Assembly (NCBI GenBank): GCA_027050975.1 | Contig: JALUAR010000267.1 | Coordinates: forward strand, 1 to 29,725 | Source of the DNA: Thermodesulfovibrio sp. | GTDB taxonomy: Bacteria; Nitrospirota; Thermodesulfovibrionia; Thermodesulfovibrionales; JdFR-85 | Direction: 5' to 3' | Length of the DNA: 29,725 bases | Shown here: piece after piece, positions 15,974 to 22,934 of the stretch | Numbering within the stretch: the stretch's first letter is position 1 | Layout: each line of letters opens with the position of its first letter | Position numbers and translations under genes: made by a program | The notes under the pieces: generated by a model | Databases searched by the model: none | What the model was told of the DNA's origin: nothing | The model's input: only the letters and a program-made list of their open reading frames with translations

Positions 15974-17395
15974 ATGACAAGGATATTTATAATGGCTGTG
16001 TTAATGCTCTTGATGTTTTCGTCAGGTGATACCCATGCCTATGAGACTGTGCAGGTGAAAGAGGGTGCAACCATCAGGGGTGTAGTGGTCTTCAATGGTA
16101 CTGTTCCTTCTGCGGAGTCAGTACGTATTGACAGGGACACCGAGGTGTGTGGTGAAAAACAGTCAATAGATAAATATATTGTCTCTGATCGGAAGGTAAA
16201 GAATGTGGTTGTATGGCTTGAGGGAGTAGACAAGGGAAAGAGGATACCGATTGATACCGTAAACATTACCATCAGTAACTGCAGAATAGAACCGCTTGTG
16301 AGTGTGGGGTTTGTAGGTGGAAAGTACAGATTCAGAAACGAGGATCCCCTGCTACACACACTTCAGTTGAAACTCGGCCTTAAGTACCACAAGGAGGTTT
16401 CGAAAAGACCCCTTGCAAACGGAGCCACAATCTATAACCTCGCCTTTCCGAAAAAAGGCCAGGAGATAGAAAGACCAATAAAGAGATACCACAGGTTCAC
16501 CGACAAGACAGGCTTTGTGCGGATAACATCCAATACACATACCTGGATGAGGGGATATATCTTTGTCTTTGATCATCCATATGCAACGGTAACAGACGAA
16601 CAGGGCAGATTTGTGATCGACAACATACCACCGGGTGAGTATATCCTGAGGCTCTGGCATGAGGGTGCTGGTTTTAAAGACAGAAAAATCAGAATACGCC
16701 CTGGTGAGGTGAAGGAGATAGAAATCGATATTGGGAGCCAAGAAGCAAAAAAGACAGAAGCCGCTCCTTCTATCAGTTTTGAAAATACAAGGTATTCATT
16801 CGGCACTATCAGTGAAGGTGAAATTGTAAGTCATGATTTTGGATTTGTTAACGAGGGTAGTGGTGTCCTCAGGATTCTGGATCTCATACCAGCCTGAAGG
16901 GCATGTACCTCTGCCTCTGCCAGTTCGGTAGAGATTCCTCCAGGAGGCAAAGGTAAGATTACGGTTGTTTTTAACTCCAAAGGAAGACCAGGTAAGGCAC
17001 TTAAAAGCGTAGAGGTGTGGACGAATGATCCGAAAAGGAGGATGATCATTCTTTCATTGCACGGAGAGGTTGTACCGGCTAAACCCTCTATCAGTTTTAA
17101 CGAAAGGGTGTTTGATTTTGGCTCGGTGAGAAAAGGTGAGATTGTCAGACATGAATTCGAATTTGTTAACAAGGGTAATGCAATTCTCAAGATTACGGAA
17201 CTAACACCTTCTTGAAAAAAGGCAACGACAATCTCTGTCAGTTCGACAGAGATAGCACCAGGAGAGAAAGGGAAGGTAATGGTAACGGTTGATACCTCGG
17301 ATATGTCAGGAAGGATAAGCAAGTCCTTTGAGGTGGTTACAAACGATCCCGACAATAACTCTGTGATTCTTACGGTGTACGGAGAGGTTAGATAG
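15974..17395 (+). CDS. Putative selenoprotein: cupredoxin-like domain plus two DUF1573-like domains, two in-frame UGA (Sec) codons
   Basis: Read straight through, the frame is 473 residues with UGA at codons 308 (16895-16897) and 414 (17213-17215), ending at TAG 17393. Order: signal peptide (about 1-22); a cupredoxin/carboxypeptidase-regulatory-like module (25-255) paralogous to the gene at 18996, with His128, His189 and Met192 kept but the copper Cys replaced by Ser186; then two Ig-like DUF1573 domains (about 265-365 and 366-473). DUF1573 normally has a CGC motif after the ILxI strand. Here the UGA falls at its first Cys in both domains, giving U-R-A-C in the first and U-K-K-A in the second. 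Downstream of each UGA the family pattern continues (IPPGGKGKITV, IAPGEKGKVMV, TNDP, GEV). SECIS-like hairpins follow both. UGA is an ordinary stop elsewhere in the window. Strong AGGAGG before ATG. Likely a periplasmic redox or metal-handling factor for NosZ (inference). Confidence 0.85.
16915..16933 (+). promoter_or_regulatory. SECIS-like hairpin 1, downstream of UGA codon 308
   Basis: CTCTGCC-AGTTC-GGTAGAG: seven-pair stem (one G-U) and a five-base loop holding GU at +26/+27 from the UGA. Bacterial SECIS elements lie just downstream of the Sec codon inside the coding region, with a GU in the apical loop, and this distance is in the usual range. Confidence 0.72.
17231..17253 (+). promoter_or_regulatory. 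SECIS-like hairpin 2, downstream of UGA codon 414
   Basis: Core CTCTGTC-AGTTC-GACAGAG, extended by two A-T pairs to a perfect nine-pair stem. The loop is identical to hairpin 1 and the GU lies at the same +26/+27. Two stem pairs differ from hairpin 1 and keep pairing (C-G to U-A; G-U to G-C), so structure rather than sequence appears conserved. Confidence 0.75.
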
Positions 17396-17426
17396 TCAAT
17401 AATGCTGAAGGAGGCAACTAAAGGCA

Positions 17427-18434
17427 ATGCTCAGCAGAAGGGATTTTCTTAAAAACTCGTTACTGCTTTCGGGATATTTACTTGTGGGGGAAAGGTTTGT
17501 TCATGCAGATACAATAGATGACAGCGCTGTAAAGGCTGTCAGTCTTAACGTAACCTATATTACAGAAATACTGAATCCACCCAAAAGAAAGGATATCAAG
17601 ATATGGATCCCTCTTCCATATACCGATGCCGAGCAGGAGATACAGGGGATGAAGATCGAATCGAGACTACCCTATGAGATTATGGAGGACAAGGGCACGG
17701 GAAACAGAATGCTCTTTTTCAGAACAGATTACCTGCGCAAGGGCGACAGCATAACCATGAGGTTCAGATTCAGAAGGAAAGCCTCTGGCATTATAGAGGA
17801 CAGGGATGCGGACCCTCAGAGGTATCTCAGGCCATCCGAATGGGAGAGATGGGATGCGCGTATTACTGAGTTTGTAAGCAGGCTGGTTGGTGATGAAAGA
17901 GACCCTGTAAGGGTGGGCAGAAAGATATACGATGCCATAATCTCAAGACTCAAGTACATACATGAGATCTGTGGCAGGGGGGTAAGCACAATTACCTTTG
18001 AAGAAGGTCTGGGAAGGTGTGATGAGTTCCATGCACTGTTCCGGAGCATGATGATGCTCAGGTCTATTCCTGTGAGATGGGAGCAGGGAATAGCATTTCC
18101 ATATCCTTCGGAAATAAAGAAAAGGGGAGAATTCGAGGCTGACTGTATCAACGCCCACAGCTGGGTGAGGTTCTATGTCGGACAGGGCAGATGGTTTCCG
18201 GTGGATGTCTCAGAAGCCAAAAGGAGACCGGATCTCAGGGAGTACTACTTCGGTAGACTGGTTCCAAACAGGATAAAGGTTTCAACGGGCAGAGGTCTCA
18301 CTCTCAGCCCCCCACAAAAAGGTATTATCAACACCTTTGCATATACCTATATCGAGGCCGGAGGACTGCCCGTAATATACGGACATAACTATAGAAACAG
18401 GATCAGATACGAACTGATAGGGATTGAGACATAA
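17427..18434 (+). CDS. Tat-exported transglutaminase-like protein
   Basis: A 335-residue protein with a Tat-type signal (SRRDFLKNSLLLSG). An N-terminal beta-rich part (about 35-125) is followed by a transglutaminase-like papain fold. The triad candidates are Cys198 in GLGRCDEFHALF, His244 in NAHSWVRFYV and Asp260 in FPVDVSEA, in the usual order and spacing. Family members are cysteine proteases, peptide cross-linkers or inactive folds. The substrate is unknown. It lies 31 bp after the putative selenoprotein and abuts a thioredoxin-like gene, so it belongs to the same transcription unit and probably to periplasmic maturation of the nos products. AAGGAGG lies 12 bp before the ATG. Confidence 0.85.
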   Translation: MLSRRDFLKNSLLLSGYLLVGERFVHADTIDDSAVKAVSLNVTYITEILNPPKRKDIKIWIPLPYTDAEQEIQGMKIESRLPYEIMEDKGTGNRMLFFRTDYLRKGDSITMRFRFRRKASGIIEDRDADPQRYLRPSEWERWDARITEFVSRLVGDERDPVRVGRKIYDAIISRLKYIHEICGRGVSTITFEEGLGRCDEFHALFRSMMMLRSIPVRWEQGIAFPYPSEIKKRGEFEADCINAHSWVRFYVGQGRWFPVDVSEAKRRPDLREYYFGRLVPNRIKVSTGRGLTLSPPQKGIINTFAYTYIEAGGLPVIYGHNYRNRIRYELIGIET

Positions 18435-18953
18435 ATGAGGGAAAAAATGATGAGACGTATAGGGATATTTATAATTGTAGTTTTTTTCATCGCAATCCCC
18501 AGTTCATATATTCACGCCTCTGAGGGTGTAGGGGTGGGAAGACCTGTGCCAACATTCAGGTTACTTGACGAGAATAACAGGGAGGTGGACTTCGGCACAC
18601 TTATTGACAGGGCCACAATCATCTATTTCACTCATAATGCATGCCATTACTGTACCCAGATAATTGCACTACTTAAGAGGGCAGAAAAGAAATTTAGCAG
18701 GGAAAAACTAAGAATCATTGGAATCAATGTAATGGCAAAGGACAAGGAACTTGTCAGGGCATACAAGGAGGAACTCGGTTTTACCTTCCCCATGTTTGCA
18801 GGAAACAGAGAGGATGTTCTCAGGACTTACAGGATAAATTACGTTCCAGTACTTGTATTTGTGGATTCAAGAAAGATAGTAAGAAAGGTGGTGGGACATT
18901 ACATTCATGAACCTGTGCTCCACGAGATTATAAGAGAGATTATTGAGAAATGA
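18435..18953 (+). CDS. TlpA/ResA-like periplasmic thioredoxin
   Basis: A 172-residue protein with an N-terminal signal or anchor helix (about 8-28) and a thioredoxin fold of the AhpC/TSA-TlpA kind. The active site is NACHYC (Cys70, Cys73), with the cis-Pro loop VPVLVFVD. It probably reduces disulfides of cytochromes or copper-binding proteins in the periplasm. Its place next to a protein with a possible U-x-x-C motif makes it a candidate redox partner (inference). The ATG directly follows the previous stop; an in-frame ATG at 18447 with GAGGG six bases upstream may be the real start. Confidence 0.9.
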   Translation: MREKMMRRIGIFIIVVFFIAIPSSYIHASEGVGVGRPVPTFRLLDENNREVDFGTLIDRATIIYFTHNACHYCTQIIALLKRAEKKFSREKLRIIGINVMAKDKELVRAYKEELGFTFPMFAGNREDVLRTYRINYVPVLVFVDSRKIVRKVVGHYIHEPVLHEIIREIIEK

Positions 18954-18972
18954 ACAGGGCAGTTTGCCCTGT
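18954..18972 (+). other. Perfect intercistronic stem-loop without U-tract
   Basis: ACAGGGCA-GTT-TGCCCTGT, eight pairs and a three-base loop, beginning at the last base of the tlpA-like stop neighbourhood. AATAAAAATAAGGGAGG follows, so it is more likely an RNA processing or stabilising element than a terminator. Confidence 0.55.
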
Positions 18973-18995
18973 AATAAAAATAAGGGAGGTTTGCT

Positions 18996-19790
18996 ATGAG
19001 AAGGCTACTGATATTAATAATTGTATCTGTAATGCTGACACCACTGCCAGGCTTTGCCAAGAGAGTCAGGTACAAGGTGGTTGAAGTAAGCAACGGAGGT
19101 CATATTACGGGTGTGGTTAAGGCAGCAAAGAAGGTGCCGGATCCTGTATTACCAATCGAGATAAAACCAAAGGAGGATCCGAAGGAGACAGAGCTTGAGA
19201 AGAAGGCCTGTGGTGACAAACAGCAGGCTTTGATGTACCTTATTGGATTCAACATGGGTGTGAAAAATGTTCTTGTAATAGTTGAGAATGTGAAGGAGGG
19301 AAAGGCTCCGCCAAAGAAAGACCTTGTAATAGACAATATTAAATGCAGGTTTGAACCTCTGGTCGGGATAGCCTATGTGAAGTCGAAGTATGTAATCAAA
19401 AACAGTGACCCCATTTTCCATAACACATCCCTTGCCAAGGTATTGAAGAACAAAAGAAGAACGGTCTACAACCTGGCACTTCCACGTCAGGGTCAGGTTA
19501 TCAAGAAGCCTGTCAGAGCCACAGGGTTACACGAGGTGAAGTGCGACGCCCATTACTGGATGAGGGCATATATATTTGCCTCAAGGCATCCGTATGTTGC
19601 CATTACTGATGACAAGGGGAGTTTTGAGATAAAGGATCTTCCACCTGGTAAGTATAAAGTGAGGTTCTGGCACGAAGGATTTCAGGATGTTGTTAAGGAG
19701 ATCGAGGTTAAGCCAGGCAGTACAACAAATGTTAGTGTGACATTAACAAAAACGAGAAAGCCCTCGGTTCTGAGCAGGGTAGGTCTCTGA
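18996..19790 (+). CDS. Cupredoxin/carboxypeptidase-regulatory-like periplasmic protein with H-C-H-M site
   Basis: A 264-residue exported protein (signal about 1-21). The core resembles methylamine-utilisation or plastocyanin-like proteins that are often found beside c-type cytochromes. His142 (DPIFHN), Cys183, His186 and Met189 (KCDAHYWM) have the order of a type 1 copper site, and a carboxypeptidase-regulatory beta-sandwich follows (TDDKGSFEIKDLPPGKY, then FWHEG). It is a full-length paralogue of the first 255 residues of the putative selenoprotein, but keeps the Cys. Role: copper binding or electron transfer in N2O respiration (inference). Clear GGGAGG before ATG. Confidence 0.85.
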   Translation: MRRLLILIIVSVMLTPLPGFAKRVRYKVVEVSNGGHITGVVKAAKKVPDPVLPIEIKPKEDPKETELEKKACGDKQQALMYLIGFNMGVKNVLVIVENVKEGKAPPKKDLVIDNIKCRFEPLVGIAYVKSKYVIKNSDPIFHNTSLAKVLKNKRRTVYNLALPRQGQVIKKPVRATGLHEVKCDAHYWMRAYIFASRHPYVAITDDKGSFEIKDLPPGKYKVRFWHEGFQDVVKEIEVKPGSTTNVSVTLTKTRKPSVLSRVGL

Positions 19791-19847
19791 ATGGAAAAGC
19801 CTGTTCCTATCACTGCCAAAGGAAAGGTCTTCTGAAGGAGGTATTGC

Positions 19848-21593
19848 GTGGCGGAAAAAAGCATAAAACAGGGAGTAATCAAGGGGATCATTAAACTCAC
19901 CGTTATCTTAGGGGCAAGCTTTGTGTTGCTTTTCATGTTCAGAAAGATGCTTCCGGCTCCCACGGAGGACGGGTACAGGCTTCTGCCGGTAATTGGTAGC
20001 AGGGTATGGGTATGGATAGTTGCGCAGCTTCATCTGAATTTCGCTGCCTTTGTCTTGGGGGTTCCCATATTCGCCGTGACAATGGAGTTTCTTGGTTGGA
20101 GAAGATCTGATGAGAGGCTTGACAGGATCGCTTACGACTTTACGAAACTCTTCACTCTCGCATACACCCTTACTGCCCTGCTGGGAGCAGTGCTGATGGT
20201 CAGTTTGCCCCTGCTTTACCCTAAGTTTATAGACCACATGATGAAGATCCTGGGCCCCACGTGGTGGGTCTATATACTGGTGATGTACGGAGAGGTGTTT
20301 GTCTGTTATTACTATTTCTACTCCTGGAAAAGAATGAAAGATAGAAAGGGGATCCATGTACTAATCGGTGTTCTGTTAAATGTAATGGGTATCCTTATGC
20401 TTCTAATTACAAGTTCATGGGTGGGCTACATGACCACACCCGGAGGTGTCAGTGAGACAGGAGAGCTTGTTAACAGATGGCAGGCCATAAAGACGTATAT
20501 GTGGATCCCTCTTTCACTGCACCGTCTTGTTGCAAATGTGGTCTTTGGTGCAGGTATTGCAGCAGCCTATGCAGCCTTCAGGTTTATTACAGCGAGATCC
20601 GATGACGAAAGAGCTTACTATGACTGGATGGGGTACACTTCTGCAATGATAGCCATTGGTTTTTCCCTGATACTCCCGGGTATAGGTTATCTGTTGGGTG
20701 TGGAGATCTATGCCTTCAATGAGCAGATGGGTATCCAGCTTATGGGAGGGTTTTTTGCATGGTTGTGGGTGATGCAGGCGATTCTTATCGGTGCCATTCT
20801 CTTTGCCGTTAACTACTACCTCTGGATATCTCTAAATAAAATGCCGGGAGGCCAGCGGTACTTTAAATATGTCAAGTTCCTTTTCGTGGTGATCTTTCTG
20901 GGATATGCCGTCTGGCTGACTCCCCACAGCGTGGCCCTGAGTCTTGAAGAGGCAAGAAGAATCGGCTCATATCATCCTGCCCTTGGTAAATTAGGCGTGA
21001 TGGCATCAAAGAATACCGCTGTAATAATATCCTATCTCGCCACCTTTATCAGCTTCGCCATCTTTCGGATGAGCAACAAAGAGCCGGTAGTATCCTGGGT
21101 AAAGACAGGTCAGTTGATCAGAATACTGCTCATAGTAGGCTCCTCGGTTGCTGTGCTTGGTCTGGGTGTGTACAGTTACATGGTTCCTTCAGTGACCAGG
21201 GTAAAGGTGCTCTCACCCATCCAGTTTGGCGTATTCTTTCTCTGTATTGTGGCTCTTTATCTGCTGGACAGCCGGATGTACAAGGGTGCGAGGATAATAG
21301 GCGAGCCCAAATGGGGTAAGATGCCCGAACGTTCTCAGTATGCCCTTATAGCAATTACCGTGACATTTACATGGCTAATGGGAATGATGGGCTATATGAG
21401 GGCGGGTGGAAGGCAGTACTGGCATGTCTACGGGATCATGAAGGATACCTCTCCTGAGGCATATCTTCCCAGTCACGGTACAGCCTCGGTGATTGTCACA
21501 ATCGTAACGGTGTTGTTCTTCTTGCTTGTTGCCTTTATTTTCTGGAGCATAATGAAACTTGAAAGATTTTCAGAGCAGAGGAGGGCAGGGTGA
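19848..21593 (+). CDS. Cytochrome bd-like subunit I (CydA homologue) with non-canonical heme sites
   Basis: A 581-residue polytopic protein, longer than CydA. Alignable CydA features: His62 (AQLHLNFAAFVLG) at the heme d/His19 position, His225 (SLHRLVANVVFG) at the b558 His186 position, Glu149 in the third conserved helix, and GRQYW (521-525) for GRQPW. The Glu normally two residues before GRQPW, the heme b595 ligand, is Ala519, and the other helix Glu (MEFQFG region in CydA) is missing. No CydB gene follows; instead there are three cytochrome c genes. It most likely oxidises quinol and passes electrons to c hemes rather than reducing oxygen. An NO or oxygen reductase role is not excluded. GTG start with AAGGAGGT. 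Confidence 0.85.
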   Translation: MAEKSIKQGVIKGIIKLTVILGASFVLLFMFRKMLPAPTEDGYRLLPVIGSRVWVWIVAQLHLNFAAFVLGVPIFAVTMEFLGWRRSDERLDRIAYDFTKLFTLAYTLTALLGAVLMVSLPLLYPKFIDHMMKILGPTWWVYILVMYGEVFVCYYYFYSWKRMKDRKGIHVLIGVLLNVMGILMLLITSSWVGYMTTPGGVSETGELVNRWQAIKTYMWIPLSLHRLVANVVFGAGIAAAYAAFRFITARSDDERAYYDWMGYTSAMIAIGFSLILPGIGYLLGVEIYAFNEQMGIQLMGGFFAWLWVMQAILIGAILFAVNYYLWISLNKMPGGQRYFKYVKFLFVVIFLGYAVWLTPHSVALSLEEARRIGSYHPALGKLGVMASKNTAVIISYLATFISFAIFRMSNKEPVVSWVKTGQLIRILLIVGSSVAVLGLGVYSYMVPSVTRVKVLSPIQFGVFFLCIVALYLLDSRMYKGARIIGEPKWGKMPERSQYALIAITVTFTWLMGMMGYMRAGGRQYWHVYGIMKDTSPEAYLPSHGTASVIVTIVTVLFFLLVAFIFWSIMKLERFSEQRRAG

Positions 21594-22108
21594 TGAAAAG
21601 CGGAGTACTCAAACTGATACTGGTTGTTATAGGTCTGAATCTGTTCTTTACCTACATTGGACTGGACTTTCTTCCTCAGTCAGAGTCCCATCCGCCAAGG
21701 GAGATAAAGATCCAGGAAGGGATCTCTCAGGATGATCTCATCGTGATAGGTGAAAAGATTGTATTTGGAAAGGGACAGTGTATGGTATGCCATCCAATGA
21801 ATGCAGAGACAGGTATGAGAGCACCGGCAATAGCCACCATAGGAAGAGACACAAAGGAGCATGCCAAAAAAGAGGGTATCTCACATGAAGAGTATCTCTT
21901 TGATGCCCTTGTCAATCCCTCCAAACACATTGCGGAAGGTTTTGATGATATCATGTCGCCGGCACATAAACCCCCTACATCTCTGTCTGAGGGTGAACTG
22001 ATTGCAGTGGCTGCATATCTGCAGAGCAGGGGGGAAAGGGTTACCATCTCGTATCCGGAATCTCTCTCCATTCTCAAAGAGGTTATGAAGAAGGAAGGAG
22101 GTAGTTGA
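21593..22108 (+). CDS. Membrane-anchored monoheme cytochrome c
   Basis: A 171-residue protein with one N-terminal helix (about 5-25) and one heme c site, CMVCH (63-67), with Met in DIMSPAHKPP as the likely sixth ligand. The ATG at 21593 overlaps the CydA-like stop by one base (TGATG), so the two are translationally coupled; a GTG three bases earlier is less likely. Probably the first c-heme acceptor of the CydA-like subunit. Confidence 0.92.
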   Translation: MKSGVLKLILVVIGLNLFFTYIGLDFLPQSESHPPREIKIQEGISQDDLIVIGEKIVFGKGQCMVCHPMNAETGMRAPAIATIGRDTKEHAKKEGISHEEYLFDALVNPSKHIAEGFDDIMSPAHKPPTSLSEGELIAVAAYLQSRGERVTISYPESLSILKEVMKKEGGS

Positions 22109-22109
22109 T

Positions 22110-22916
22110 ATGACCAACTTTTATCCAGTAGTCGCCCTGTTGGGACTTGCAATCTCGTTAATATCTGTTTTCAGGAAATCGCCCTTTTTCAATTTTATAG
22201 GGATACAGATTACAGTGTACGGACTGCTCAAAAGTGCAGCTCTGATCATGCCGCCACTGCCGGGACAGGTGATCACCATGTATATGGCGATGTCTGTCTT
22301 TGCCTTTCTGATATACTTTTCTATACAGGAGGAGACTTTCAGAGCGTTCCTCGAACCAATGAGGGCCGTACTTGCAGACAGAGACAAAAGGATATTAAGG
22401 GTTGTGCTGGTTTTTATACTCATCCCATTGCTTGCCGGTTATATTGCTTATGCCAAGACAAAACCCTCTTTTGAGCCACCTGTTTCTGCCAGGATTGTCC
22501 ATCCCGAACCCCCTCAGCAGATAGACTTCAGGGGAAAGACGATAAAGATACTGGGACTGGAGAATCCTTTAAGGAAGGATACGGAAAAACTTAAAGACTA
22601 CATAGAAGAGGGCAAAAAGATATACTATCAAAACTGTTTTTTCTGCCATGGTGATGATCTTGACGGTAAGGGGCACTTTGCCCAGGCATTCAATCCTCCT
22701 CCGCTTCCGTTCAGAGGAACAGACACAATTGCCCAGCTTCCTGAATCCTTTGTCTTCTGGAGGATAGCAAAGGGATGGAGAGGACTACCACCAGGTTCTG
22801 CCCCGTGGGATTCTGCAATGCCTGCTTTTGAAGATTTTCTATCAGAGGAGGAGATATGGAAGGTTATACTCTTTATCTACGAGGCATCGGGTAATAAGCC
22901 CAGAACATGGGAATAA
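22110..22916 (+). CDS. Cytochrome c with three N-terminal membrane helices
   Basis: A 268-residue protein: about three hydrophobic segments within residues 1-115, then a periplasmic cytochrome c domain with CFFCH (176-180) and Met in SAMPAFEDFL as ligand candidate. It starts one base after the previous stop, with AAGGAGG. It would be an integral subunit linking the CydA-like protein to soluble acceptors. Confidence 0.9.
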   Translation: MTNFYPVVALLGLAISLISVFRKSPFFNFIGIQITVYGLLKSAALIMPPLPGQVITMYMAMSVFAFLIYFSIQEETFRAFLEPMRAVLADRDKRILRVVLVFILIPLLAGYIAYAKTKPSFEPPVSARIVHPEPPQQIDFRGKTIKILGLENPLRKDTEKLKDYIEEGKKIYYQNCFFCHGDDLDGKGHFAQAFNPPPLPFRGTDTIAQLPESFVFWRIAKGWRGLPPGSAPWDSAMPAFEDFLSEEEIWKVILFIYEASGNKPRTWE

Positions 22917-22934
22917 AAGTCAGGAGGTCTTGAG

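Noticed and set aside
15974..17395. Pseudogene or stop-codon-reassignment reading of the two in-frame UGAs
   Set aside because: Both interruptions are UGA, at equivalent positions, each followed by a matching hairpin, and coding homology is intact throughout. UGA is a normal terminator for nosF, the CydA-like gene, nosL and others, so a changed genetic code is excluded. Simple decay is not formally excluded but is unlikely.
16831..17427. 198-codon minus-strand open frame opposite the UGA region
   Set aside because: It is antisense to clear DUF1573 homology, lacks a recognisable product or ribosome site, and an automatic annotation might call it wrongly in place of the selenoprotein.
19791..19835. 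14-codon ORF between the cupredoxin-like and CydA-like genes
   Set aside because: Too short, with no own ribosome site; probably leader sequence of the CydA-like gene.
19848..21593. Canonical cytochrome bd oxygen reductase
   Set aside because: No CydB gene, missing Glu before GRQPW and another conserved Glu, and c-type cytochrome partners; oxygen reduction is not the simplest reading.
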